IMG/VR virus record: IMGVR_UViG_3300049717_000050
Span: 1 to 44,018 of that record
DNA from: a virus
Length of the DNA: 44,018 nt
Reading direction: 5' to 3' (one strand)
Shown here: in pieces, positions 6,570-14,316 of the stretch
Position numbering within the stretch: position 1 is the stretch's first letter
How the letters are laid out: the number at the start of each line of letters is the position of its first letter
Position numbers and translations under genes: made by a program
The notes under the pieces: model-generated
What the model saw: only the letters and a program-made list of their open reading frames with translations
What the model was told of the DNA's origin: nothing
The model's database searches: none

Positions 6570-7163
6570 CTATGCTACGACGGTTCCGAGCTTGAACTCG
6601 GACGCGCGCCAGGCGTTGCGGTCCTCACGCCCACCCGAGACGTGACTCTCGAAGGCCGACGTCGTCCAATCCCTCCGCGCCACGGCGGCAAGCAGGTGAT
6701 GCCAGTTCGACAGCTTTCCTAGCCCGAGGCACCACGCAAGGTCGAGCAGGCCAGAGCGTGGTCCGGCAGGCAGCTCGTCGAAGCCTGGCACCAGCGTCCG
6801 AAGGCCAGCCAGGGATCGCAGCAGCCTAGAGGTGGCAAGATCGGTGACGGCCTGGTCTGACAGCTCGATGGCTAAGCTCGCGTCCTGCTGGCGGTACGTG
6901 CGCGCGAGGCGGGCAGGCGGCATGGCCATGACCCGGCGGTACTCGGCGCGAATCTGGTCCTCGGTTGCCGGCGTCACGGTGGCCGTCAGGAATGGCAGCG
7001 CGCACGCGGCGTCCTCGTCGTGGATTAGGCAGCCGATCCCGATGGTCGCATTCCCTACCAGGTTTCCGTCGGCGTCCTTGCCGCTGTCCCGGTAGAGGTA
7101 GGTCTTGTTTCCCTCGAAGTGGGCAAGGTCAAGCAGCGCTTGCTTCTGTTCGTCGTCCGTCAT
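6570..7163 (-). CDS. Endolysin, phage lysozyme (GH24-like)
   Basis: 197 residues. The N-terminus has the T4-lysozyme-type catalytic arrangement: FEG with Glu17, YRDSGK with Asp26 eight residues later, then ATIGIGC with Thr40. An inserted KDADGNLVGN loop lengthens the usual spacing. It should cleave the glycan of peptidoglycan. No signal peptide is seen, so release would depend on a holin; a candidate is encoded at 9979. The start region overlaps the VRR-NUC-like gene by 35 bases. It is the last gene of the leftward late block. Confidence 0.88.
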   Translation of the reverse strand: MTDDEQKQALLDLAHFEGNKTYLYRDSGKDADGNLVGNATIGIGCLIHDEDAACALPFLTATVTPATEDQIRAEYRRVMAMPPARLARTYRQQDASLAIELSDQAVTDLATSRLLRSLAGLRTLVPGFDELPAGPRSGLLDLAWCLGLGKLSNWHHLLAAVARRDWTTSAFESHVSGGREDRNAWRASEFKLGTVVA

Positions 7164-7440
7164 GGATCCCTTTCCGCCGCATGGACACGGCCCAGTCGAT
7201 GGCCTCTGTCACCGAACGCAACACTACCACCGGAGAACCTCGCCAGGAAGCCGCGAAAGCCAACTGGTTGGGCCGCAGCGGCGCTTTTCCGGTTTTCAGC
7301 TCTACCAGGTAGGTCGAGGAGCCCATCCCAACCACGAGGTCAGGAAAGCCGTTGCCAGCGTGGGCAGCGTCGTAGACCGATAGACCGATCTTTCGGAAGG
7401 CGTCGACTACTTGGCTGTGGATGGAATCTCGTTTGACCAT
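7129..7440 (-). CDS. VRR-NUC / PD-(D/E)xK nuclease-like protein
   Basis: 103 residues. The sequence GFPDLVVGM, then YLVELKTGKAPLRPNQLAF and a late VVLRSVTEAIDW, matches the D...ExK...Q pattern of VRR-NUC/Holliday-junction-resolvase-like nucleases. In phages these are linked to recombination or packaging-end processing. It lies oddly inside the lysis region. The ATG at 7440 is three bases from inverted repeat site 2, and no strong ribosome binding site is visible, so the repeat could control this gene. Confidence 0.75.
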   Translation of the reverse strand: MVKRDSIHSQVVDAFRKIGLSVYDAAHAGNGFPDLVVGMGSSTYLVELKTGKAPLRPNQLAFAASWRGSPVVVLRSVTEAIDWAVSMRRKGIHDGRRTEASAA

Positions 7441-7443
7441 TTA

Positions 7444-7458
7444 GTAACATTCCGTTAC
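7444..7458. promoter_or_regulatory. Dispersed inverted repeat, site 2
   Basis: GTAACATTCCGTTAC, extended by TTAATT on the right. It overlaps the stop codon of the 7455-7748 gene (its TAA is inside the repeat) and ends three bases before the start of the VRR-NUC-like gene, so it occupies the translation-initiation region of that gene. Confidence 0.6.
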
Positions 7459-7748
7459 TTAATTCCAGGCACCACCCGAGTCGCGAATTTCAGCACCGCC
7501 GCGAACATGCAACCGGCGGCGAAGCTGACCAGCAGCCCGACCACGACCATCACGACGGTAACCCGGCGGTCCATCCGCGCTAACTTGGTCGAGAGGCCGT
7601 CAACGATATCCGCCAGCCGGGCAACCGAACCGCCGGGGGCCAGCAGGTCGAGCCAGTGCCGGCGGACCTCCTTCTTCGCCAGCGGACACTCGTCGCGGCA
7701 TGGGGTGCCCACGACGGGAGTTGCCGCCCGTTCGAAGTCGTCCGTCAC
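7455..7748 (-). CDS. Small membrane protein in lysis region
   Basis: 97 residues from a GTG that overlaps the previous stop (GTGA). A soluble N-terminus with CRDECPLAKKE is followed by one strong membrane segment (about 66-86, VTVVMVVVGLLVSFAAGCMF). An N-in or N-out single-span membrane protein next to lysis genes could be a pinholin, antiholin or inner-membrane spanin. None can be assigned from sequence alone. Confidence 0.6.
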   Translation of the reverse strand: MTDDFERAATPVVGTPCRDECPLAKKEVRRHWLDLLAPGGSVARLADIVDGLSTKLARMDRRVTVVMVVVGLLVSFAAGCMFAAVLKFATRVVPGIK

Positions 7749-8287
7749 GGCACCGCCCGCCGGGTCGAGGCGTAGAAGGTCTGGACGAGACGAGTGTCGC
7801 GCACCGGCTCCAGCTGAGTGTGGCCGCTCCTGGCCGCGTCCTGCACGGCCTTGAGCTGCTTGGCAACCTCGGCGGCGGCGTTGATGGTCTCGCGCAGGGA
7901 ATCGGCCGCCCGGCTGTTAGAGCGCTGGTTGAGCCAAAGCGCAGTGCCGATGGGGGCGGCAAAGACGAGAAGCGAAACGATGGCCATCCCGCGCGTGACC
8001 AAGGTCCCGATCTTGTCGACCTTCTCGTCGAGCGTTTTCACCTTCTGTTCGACGTTGCACAGTGGGCCTCCTGGATCGCGACACCGTCCCTCGTGGGCCT
8101 CCATCTCATCCTTGGCCACCGTCCTGGCAATAGGCCTCGCCTCATTCCTGGCTAGCCGGCGAATCGTCTCGGACGAAATACCATGGTGCGGGGCGGGAGT
8201 CTCAAATTCCGCCGTCACCTCATCGCGGATTTCGTCCTTGATGGCGTCGCGCTCTCCGGTGTCGATGTCTTTCGGCGGTTTTGCCAC
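7745..8287 (-). CDS. Coiled-coil membrane protein in lysis region
   Basis: 180 residues from GTG 8287, with GAGGAG eight bases upstream. A charged N-terminus is followed by a coiled-coil-like stretch (CNVEQKVKTLDEKVDKIGTL), one membrane segment (MAIVSLLVFAAPIGTALWL, about 101-119) and a second helical part (SLRETINAAAEVAKQLKAVQ). The layout would suit an inner-membrane spanin partner for the lipoprotein at 8419, but this is inference from position and topology. Confidence 0.6.
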   Translation of the reverse strand: MAKPPKDIDTGERDAIKDEIRDEVTAEFETPAPHHGISSETIRRLARNEARPIARTVAKDEMEAHEGRCRDPGGPLCNVEQKVKTLDEKVDKIGTLVTRGMAIVSLLVFAAPIGTALWLNQRSNSRAADSLRETINAAAEVAKQLKAVQDAARSGHTQLEPVRDTRLVQTFYASTRRAVP

Positions 8288-8418
8288 TTGTGCTGCTCCT
8301 CGGTCGCTTCGGTTTTCATGCTACGGGCGGGCTAGGCTAGGTCACGGAAAGCAGATCTCCCAGGCGTCGCAGAGTTCGCGGAATGGCTCGACAAGCGGCG
8401 CCAAGGGGTTCCATCGCC

Positions 8419-8682
8419 TCACGGTGCCAAAGGGCCGCATGATGTCGCCGACGCCAAGTCGTGCAGGTCCCAAGGCTGGCCGGCGTTCGTGGCGTTGAGA
8501 CATACCATCTCGCAACTCGCGCCTTTGGGCGTTGGCTGAGCCCACAGGCACCCTATGGCGGCGCCGTGGTCGCAGACCGAAGCGCACGTCAACGGGCCGC
8601 CAGCGTCAGCGGAGGGCGCTGGGGTAGGCGTGTGGGCGCAGGATGCGACGAACAGAGCGATTGCAAGAACGAGAGATTTCAT
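8419..8682 (-). CDS. Cys-rich lipoprotein (outer spanin candidate)
   Basis: 87 residues with a lipoprotein signal, MKSLVLAIALFVASC, lipid Cys15. Ala at +2 would allow outer-membrane sorting under the enteric rule. The mature part has six more Cys (33, 37, 45, 58, 61, 82), so it may be disulfide-bonded. The start overlaps the protease stop as ATGA. In another frame, 8342-8440 encodes 32 residues ending in LCDAWEICFP, perhaps a lost or frameshifted extension. Position in the lysis cluster suggests an outer spanin. Confidence 0.65.
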   Translation of the reverse strand: MKSLVLAIALFVASCAHTPTPAPSADAGGPLTCASVCDHGAAIGCLWAQPTPKGASCEMVCLNATNAGQPWDLHDLASATSCGPLAP

Positions 8683-9476
8683 TCGACACCCCCGGTGGTC
8701 AAATTCACGAACCAGAAGTCAGAGCCTTGCTTGATGGCGTCGTAGCTGAATCGGCAGCAGCCGGCCGGCTGGCCAGGCTCCGACCAAGTCGGCCCCCAAG
8801 AATTCTTGACTAGAAACCACTCTCCTGCGTGGTCAAAACCCACCAAGCTCATGCAGTGGCCGCCAGCGATGGCTTCGCCCGGCTTGATCGGCTGAACGAT
8901 GCCATCGGGCCACGTACCGCAGAACTCCTCGGATACGGTGATCCCGAAGGCCACGCCACGCCCGCTCGTCAGCACACGTTCGAGCATCGCAATCAGATCG
9001 TCGCCGTAGAGCCGAACCGGGACGTAATTGACGTTCACGTCGCCCTTGCGGTCGAAGGCATTGCTATCCACGTCTGGAGTAGGCGCCACTGCGAAGCGCG
9101 CGACGTCGTAGGGCCACACCGCCTCTTCGGGGACGCCCATGTCAGAGACGACCTCGAACGAGCCGCCCACGCTTGCGCCGGTGTCCTCGGATGCGTTGCC
9201 GTCGCGGTTGCGATTCCAGTAGTAGATGGCAAGCCGAGACGCGATGAACGCCGGGAAACCTTCGCGCACGAGCTCCATGTAAAGCACCTGGGCGGCGCCA
9301 TTGGCGGTACAGCTACCGAGTTGCCCCTGGTCAAGGTCGCAGCACAGCGCAGAGTTGTCAGATGTAGGCGCGGCCAGAGGAAGCTTGACCGACGAAAGCG
9401 GGTGGGCCTTGCAGAGGTGGCGGATCTGCTGTTCGAGGGATGGCGGCGACCATCCGAGAGCGCGAGCGGTCGTCAC
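8679..9476 (-). CDS. Papain-like (C1) cysteine peptidase
   Basis: 265 residues with a full papain triad: DQGQLGSCTA gives oxyanion Gln50 and nucleophile Cys56, GGHCMSLVGF gives His207, and VKNSWGPTW gives Asn225. No signal peptide, prodomain or membrane segment is visible. It lies between an exported protein and a lipoprotein in the lysis region, both linked by 4-bp overlaps. Possible roles are degrading host envelope protein at lysis, acting on virion proteins, or an anti-host function. C1 peptidases are uncommon in phages. Confidence 0.88.
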   Translation of the reverse strand: MTTARALGWSPPSLEQQIRHLCKAHPLSSVKLPLAAPTSDNSALCCDLDQGQLGSCTANGAAQVLYMELVREGFPAFIASRLAIYYWNRNRDGNASEDTGASVGGSFEVVSDMGVPEEAVWPYDVARFAVAPTPDVDSNAFDRKGDVNVNYVPVRLYGDDLIAMLERVLTSGRGVAFGITVSEEFCGTWPDGIVQPIKPGEAIAGGHCMSLVGFDHAGEWFLVKNSWGPTWSEPGQPAGCCRFSYDAIKQGSDFWFVNLTTGGVE

Positions 9477-9955
9477 TGTCCAGCCTTTGCAGCCTTCGCC
9501 CCTTCAGCCGATGCCGTTGCCTTGGCCGCCTTGAGCTGCGTAACCGTTGCCGCCCAGCTCGGCGCCAAGAAGAAGCTGAAGATCACCTGTCCAGTCAAGC
9601 TCCCGGTCGACGGGTCCTTGAAAAACTGCGCTCCCCCGCCGACTCCGTAGAGGTCGTCAGCCGTGAAGACCACCGAGCCCTGCCCCGCGTTTGGCGCATT
9701 CGAGTTGATGGCCGCGCCTCCGACAATGTCCACGCCGAGGGGGATTTTCCAGCCGGTGTAGCGGCAACCGTATCCGGCGCCGAGGGCCACGCCTTTCTGG
9801 AAGTCTCCGGTTTTGAGGTTGTACTGGAAGCCGGTGAGCATGCCGACGGGACTGCACGTCCAGGCGGGTGACAGGTCGAGCACGAGCCCATCAGCCCGTG
9901 CCGGGGTTGCGATGGCCGTGAATGCGAGGAGAGCGAGGATGGATAGAATGCGCAT
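9473..9955 (-). CDS. Exported protein with Sec signal peptide
   Basis: 160 residues from ATG 9955, preceded by AAAGGA. The signal peptide MRILSILALLAFTAIATPARA is cleaved after Ala21 (ARA site). The mature part alternates beta-type segments (TGFQYNLKTGDFQKGVALGA, FFKDPSTGSLTGQVIFSFF) as in small outer-membrane or periplasmic proteins, and ends in an Ala/Lys helix. No family recognised. The open frame extends further upstream but without good composition. Confidence 0.65.
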   Translation of the reverse strand: MRILSILALLAFTAIATPARADGLVLDLSPAWTCSPVGMLTGFQYNLKTGDFQKGVALGAGYGCRYTGWKIPLGVDIVGGAAINSNAPNAGQGSVVFTADDLYGVGGGAQFFKDPSTGSLTGQVIFSFFLAPSWAATVTQLKAAKATASAEGAKAAKAGQ

Positions 9956-9978
9956 GGTGTCCTTTCGAAGTGGGTTGG

Positions 9979-10404
9979 TTACGCCGCCGGCTTGGGCGGC
10001 ATAGGCTGCGTGATGACGGGCGTGGTAGTCACCTGCTTGGGGTCGACGGCCACCGAGACAAGCGACGGCTGCGCGCCGGTGCCGGCCGTGGGCGGTTTGA
10101 CCTGGACGACAGACGAGCCGTCGAGGAGGGGCACTACCTGCGCAGGCGCTCCCGTGGACGTCGGCGTGACCGAGCTTGGCGCCGTGGCCAGCCCGAGCAG
10201 CGCTAAGAACGCGCGGAGCTTCGGCACGATCAGCGGGGCAGAGGCGCACGCCGTGGCAATGAACGCGAGAATCTTCACCGGCAAACCGAGCCACGCAACA
10301 TGCGTCGAGGCCATCCACGCCGCCACAGACGCCACGTCAGGCGCGAATACGCCAAGGCCGCCTAGGATGAGCAGTATGGTGTTGAGGTTGAACTTAATAG
10401 TCAT
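9979..10404 (-). CDS. Holin candidate (two membrane segments)
   Basis: 141 residues. Two to three hydrophobic segments occupy about 8-75 (ILLILGGLGVFAPDVASVAAW and LPVKILAFIATACASAPLIV), followed by a long Pro/Thr-rich soluble tail. Size and topology fit a holin, and the gene is upstream of the lysozyme in the same operon. GAAAGGAAA precedes the ATG. The Pro-rich tail is unusual for a holin. Confidence 0.55.
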   Translation of the reverse strand: MTIKFNLNTILLILGGLGVFAPDVASVAAWMASTHVAWLGLPVKILAFIATACASAPLIVPKLRAFLALLGLATAPSSVTPTSTGAPAQVVPLLDGSSVVQVKPPTAGTGAQPSLVSVAVDPKQVTTTPVITQPMPPKPAA

Positions 10405-10419
10405 GGTCTCAGTTTCCTT

Positions 10420-10539
10420 TCAGTTTTCGTCGCTCAGTCTAGTAGTGTATGCCTGTAGTGCGAGGGTCTTGAGTCCATCGGTGGAGATGATTTTCATTTC
10501 AGGACTCCAGTCGTTGTTGAGTTGGAGGATGTAAGCCAC
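10420..10539 (-). CDS. Very small protein between fibre and holin genes
   Basis: 39 residues, reading MAYILQLNNDWSPEMKIIST and ending YTTRLSDEN. It starts at GTG 10539, just after the preceding TAG, and stops 15 bases before the next ATG, filling the gap exactly. The open frame and fit with both neighbours argue that it is real. No recognised domain. Confidence 0.5.
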   Translation of the reverse strand: MAYILQLNNDWSPEMKIISTDGLKTLALQAYTTRLSDEN

Positions 10540-10541
10540 GA

Positions 10542-11282
10542 CTAACCCACCACAGCATTACCTGAGATGGCCGACAAGTAGCGCCTAACCGAAGACGCTT
10601 CAATCGTCGATAGGACACGATTGAAGACGACCAACTCGGCAAGTGCTCCAGAAAAACAGTAGGAGGTGTTCCAGGCTGGAGCGCCCACGCAAAAACCGAC
10701 GGCATTGATCTCTCCGTATTTGTGGTTGCTGGCTACCGTGTAGCCCGTACCTTGGATAGCAACGGATAGCAGTGAGTCACCTGTGCCGGTGTTCTGAGAC
10801 ATCTCGAACACGAAGCTGTTCCCCGAGAGCGCCGGGACGTACGTGATCCCTTCGCCTGTTCCGATCCCGCTGAAATAAACCCAGGTTTGGCTTGAGCGCC
10901 CCCACGCAATGCAGTTGGAATCACCGGTCGCAGAAGACGTCGTATAAGGCGTCGCGAGCATAATCCCTCCACCGCTAGTAAACACGCCAGAAGCAGTCAA
11001 CGGACGGCACACGGCAAATACGTGGCGAGGGCCGTTCTGTGAGAAAAGACGCTGCGTTGTGTTTACTAGGTAATTCCCAGAACTGAAAGTGATTCCTGGA
11101 AGTGCGCCGATAACGCTGGATGCAATTGTGGGCGCCCCTACGGCAACCACGTTGTTACCGAGGCCGCTCTGGTCTGCGACCGCTGTAACGTTGCTTCCCG
11201 AAGTTGCCACCCCGATGGACGATCGCAGCCATAGAACACAGCCTGCGAGCTTTGTCGGTCTCCGAGGTCCTGGCAAGTACAC
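10542..11282 (-). CDS. LamG/concanavalin-like tail or receptor-binding protein
   Basis: 246 residues from GTG 11282, one base after the preceding stop. The pattern AGCVLWLRSS..., VTAVADQSGLGNNVV, LPGITFSSGNYLVN and a late YCFSGALAELVVFNRVLS is that of LamG/ConA-like jelly-roll domains in phage tail proteins, which usually bind glycans on the host surface. The frame is open further upstream, but that part overlaps the neighbouring gene. Confidence 0.65.
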   Translation of the reverse strand: MYLPGPRRPTKLAGCVLWLRSSIGVATSGSNVTAVADQSGLGNNVVAVGAPTIASSVIGALPGITFSSGNYLVNTTQRLFSQNGPRHVFAVCRPLTASGVFTSGGGIMLATPYTTSSATGDSNCIAWGRSSQTWVYFSGIGTGEGITYVPALSGNSFVFEMSQNTGTGDSLLSVAIQGTGYTVASNHKYGEINAVGFCVGAPAWNTSYCFSGALAELVVFNRVLSTIEASSVRRYLSAISGNAVVG

Positions 11283-11283
11283 G

Positions 11284-11688
11284 TTACGCCCCTGCTCCAA
11301 GCACAACGAGGCCGTCTGAAATCCAGTCGGCGCCAGTGTAGAAGAGAACGATTGCAGACGGACTCGTCGGACTCGCCGGAAACGTGTAAATGGTCCCGCC
11401 GTTTGTCCCACCATTGACAATCGCCCAGGTATAGGCCGTCGCGTCCTGTCGTTCGAGAACTACACGAAAACCGTAAGGAGGCGTGCCAGAAACACCAATC
11501 GTAGTTGTACGGTTCACACTCAGTGTCGTAACTGGTAGGATGTACTTGCTAACGAAATCTGTGTAAGGCTGGATCGTTCCGCTGACGTCAGTGATAGGCG
11601 CGCCTTCTTTGAGCGCCATCGCCTGCGAAAGAGACGCCTTACCCGCCAAAGAGGCGTTTGTGTCCGCAGGGATGTTGATGATTGGCAT
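11284..11688 (-). CDS. Tail-fibre-associated protein
   Basis: 134 residues starting MPIINIPADTNASLAGKASL. Short beta-type repeats (TTIGVSGTPPYGFRVVLERQ, GGTIYTFPASPTSP) resemble fibre shaft or tip modules. Translation of the LamG-type gene follows immediately, so the two probably belong to the same adhesion structure. No named family. Confidence 0.5.
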   Translation of the reverse strand: MPIINIPADTNASLAGKASLSQAMALKEGAPITDVSGTIQPYTDFVSKYILPVTTLSVNRTTTIGVSGTPPYGFRVVLERQDATAYTWAIVNGGTNGGTIYTFPASPTSPSAIVLFYTGADWISDGLVVLGAGA

Positions 11689-11692
11689 GGCC

Positions 11693-12100
11693 CTATGTCC
11701 CGCTGTGAGTGTTGCCGGTCTGGCACTTGATGGTTGGGTTCCACACTGTCGGAGCTGTGCCGCCAGCGGTGAACGTGAACTTGACGTCTTTCTCGGTGGC
11801 CACGAAGATGTCGTACGAGTTGTGGTCCGTCGTGGTGTCCGCTGCCACTGTAGCGGGGAGCGTGGTGCCTCCTCCGAACGCGAACTGGTTCCACGTGGCG
11901 CCCTTGTCCTTGCTCGTGTAGCCGGTAAGCGTTCCGGCCTGGTCGAGCCCAGGGAAAGCGAGTTGCACGCGGCCCACGCGCATCATGGACAGACCCATCT
12001 TGTTGAAGAACACCGTGGAATCGAACAGGACCACGGTTCCGTTGTTTGCCGGAACGGCCGGCGACCTGAACTCGATGATTTCAAAGTCGTGCGAACTCAT
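11693..12100 (-). CDS. Hypothetical virion-region protein
   Basis: 135 residues, beta-rich, with SYDIFVATEKDVKFTFTAGG and a CQTGN end. GGAGAAACC precedes the ATG. It lies between the large internal protein at 12109 and the fibre genes, which suggests a minor structural protein. No domain recognised. Confidence 0.5.
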   Translation of the reverse strand: MSSHDFEIIEFRSPAVPANNGTVVLFDSTVFFNKMGLSMMRVGRVQLAFPGLDQAGTLTGYTSKDKGATWNQFAFGGGTTLPATVAADTTTDHNSYDIFVATEKDVKFTFTAGGTAPTVWNPTIKCQTGNTHSGT

Positions 12101-12108
12101 GGTTTCTC

Positions 12109-14316
12109 CTATTCCTTCGTTCCACTGTAACGCATTCTCTCTCCGATTGAGGCAGAGAAGCGCTCTTTCTGCTTGCGCGCCTGCTCGACCAGGCTCTTTG
12201 CCGCCGATGCCCCTGACGCTGCGGTTGCGATGCCCATCATGCCTGGAATCGACGAGCGCATAGCTGCGGCGTCCGGCGTGTTCGCCGCGATGGTCGACGC
12301 CAGAGGCTGACCGATGCGGCTGCCGATCTTCTCTCCTGCCATCGCCTCCAGCGATAGCGCGTGCGCCGGGGAGTGGGTGGTGGCTCCAAGGGCCGCCAGG
12401 GTGAGAGGGTGGGTCAGGCTTCCGAGGCGGAACTTCGAAGCCTCCTGTGCCACCTTGGACTCCAGCACGGCGTCGGTCTGCGGCTTCAGCTCGCGTCTGA
12501 TGTCCACGAGCTTGGCTGCTGTCTCTGCCTTCACCTTGGCCACGGCGTCATCGTGCGCTTGCTGGGTCTCGTAGGAAAGCTGGTCAACGTCGCGAAGACG
12601 CTGCTCCATCTCGAGGATTTCAGGCTCGTAGCCGTACTTGATGAGTTCTTCACGGTGGGGAATCTTGGCAGCAGCGGATGTCGTGGTGTCGCCGAGCTGG
12701 ATCAGCCCCTGGCGCCCTCTGGCCTCGGTTTGCGGAGACAGGTCAACCTTGGCCTCGTCAGGTCCCCCGAAGACGATCTGCTTCGTGCGCTCCTGCTCAG
12801 TGGTGGCTGCGCGGAACCGTTCGTTCGACTGGGCGTACAGGCCGGGTCCGTCGTCTTCCCTCGTGGGGTCCACGTTCTTGGCGTGGGTCTTCAGCTCACC
12901 AAGGAGTGTTTCGTACGGCCACCGCTGCTCGTCTGTCCCTGACTGTGCCTTAGATTTCGCGTACTTGATGGCGTTCCTGAAGTCGCGCATGGTGGCGCCA
13001 GATTCAGGAAGGAAGTCCTTCAGATCGGAAGCTGCTGAAGCGAGCGCTCGGCCGTTCGGGAGCAAGACTTGCTCGCCAGGCTTCGAGGCGCCCTCGCTGG
13101 AGTAGCCCTTCACGAGATCCTGGGCCTTCCTGAAGAACCCCGACGTGTCCAGCAGCTTGCCGGCGGTGCGCTGGTCGAGATCCTGCATCTCGCTTTCCCT
13201 GGTCGTTTTGGTTGAGGCGCGCTGGTCTTCGAGCTTCTTGGTGATGGCCTGGGCCGCCTCGTCTGCGGCGTCTCCCCTGCTCATTTTGTAGCCACCAAGC
13301 GCTGCGTCGGTGTCGCGCTTCATGTCGGCGATGGTCCGGCGCTCCTGCGTGCGCACGGGCGCCTCTAGCGCTGGCATCTGGTCCTCGTAGCTGAGGTTGG
13401 CCAGCTCCTTGGCCTGCTCGATGCCGGCCTGGCCTTCCATGAGACTGGCCATCGGCTCCTGCCGGTGGGCACCTGACGCCTTGTCGCGAGCGAAGGTCTG
13501 CGCTCGGCGCCCGACGATGGTGTTCGGGTTCGATGCCCACGACGAGATGCCAGGAAGAAGGCTGGAGATGCCACCCATGGCGGCCGGCGCGGCGATCTCC
13601 TGCCCAACGTTCACCGGAGGAACCTGCGCGGTGACGGGCTGCCCATGCGCGGCCTGTCCTAGCCCTTGCTCAACCGCAGGCAGGCGACGAATGGCGGCCT
13701 CTCCGGCCCCGATGGCGGCGCCAGTTCCGGCGCCCGCTGCAACCGTCCTGGCGAGCCCTGGAGCGTTTCCAACTAGGTTCTTGTAGATACCTGAAACCGG
13801 CGCCATCAAGGCGTTCGACGCCATTTGCACGCCCTTGCCAAGAAGTCCTGCCTGTCCGACTAGAGGAGCTGAAGCGCCGAGTGTGTTCTGGGCTATTTCT
13901 CCTAGTTTTGAACTGGCAAGAGGTGAATTTGCCATCGCCTGGCGAATCTCACCTGGCCTTGGTAGCAGGTTGGGAACTGGAATCACCTTCGAAATCCCTA
14001 GCCTGTCAGAAAGCTCGCCACCTGCCTCAAGCGCTGGGGCCACGAACGGAAGTCCAGAGTACACGGATCCGGCTAGCCCAGCGATAGTATCCCCGATTGG
14101 AGCATCGCGCGGGAGAGGCAGCGGCTGCGCCGTAGTGGCGAGCTGCCGGTCAATGTGAGCCTGCTGCTCGGGACGAAGCGGCATGGCCACCGAAGGCTTC
14201 ACCCTAGACGCCAGGACCTTCTGGGCAAGCGGATAGAGCTGCCCGCTCGGGTCGCCGTTCTCGACGATGAACTGGAGCTTCTGGTCGCTTAAGCCTGCGA
14301 GGTCGGACGCATCCAC
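12109..14316 (-). CDS. Large internal virion (DNA ejection) protein candidate
   Basis: 735 residues from GTG 14316, which overlaps the preceding TAG by one base. The N-terminal third has Gly/Ala-rich membrane-active segments (LARTVAAGAGTGAAIGAGEA). The middle and end are long charged helices (HDDAVAKVKAETAAKLVDIRR). Size, helical content and place after two other large proteins and the gp10-like gene match P22-type ejection proteins. This is inferred from position and composition. Confidence 0.5.
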   Translation of the reverse strand: MDASDLAGLSDQKLQFIVENGDPSGQLYPLAQKVLASRVKPSVAMPLRPEQQAHIDRQLATTAQPLPLPRDAPIGDTIAGLAGSVYSGLPFVAPALEAGGELSDRLGISKVIPVPNLLPRPGEIRQAMANSPLASSKLGEIAQNTLGASAPLVGQAGLLGKGVQMASNALMAPVSGIYKNLVGNAPGLARTVAAGAGTGAAIGAGEAAIRRLPAVEQGLGQAAHGQPVTAQVPPVNVGQEIAAPAAMGGISSLLPGISSWASNPNTIVGRRAQTFARDKASGAHRQEPMASLMEGQAGIEQAKELANLSYEDQMPALEAPVRTQERRTIADMKRDTDAALGGYKMSRGDAADEAAQAITKKLEDQRASTKTTRESEMQDLDQRTAGKLLDTSGFFRKAQDLVKGYSSEGASKPGEQVLLPNGRALASAASDLKDFLPESGATMRDFRNAIKYAKSKAQSGTDEQRWPYETLLGELKTHAKNVDPTREDDGPGLYAQSNERFRAATTEQERTKQIVFGGPDEAKVDLSPQTEARGRQGLIQLGDTTTSAAAKIPHREELIKYGYEPEILEMEQRLRDVDQLSYETQQAHDDAVAKVKAETAAKLVDIRRELKPQTDAVLESKVAQEASKFRLGSLTHPLTLAALGATTHSPAHALSLEAMAGEKIGSRIGQPLASTIAANTPDAAAMRSSIPGMMGIATAASGASAAKSLVEQARKQKERFSASIGERMRYSGTKE

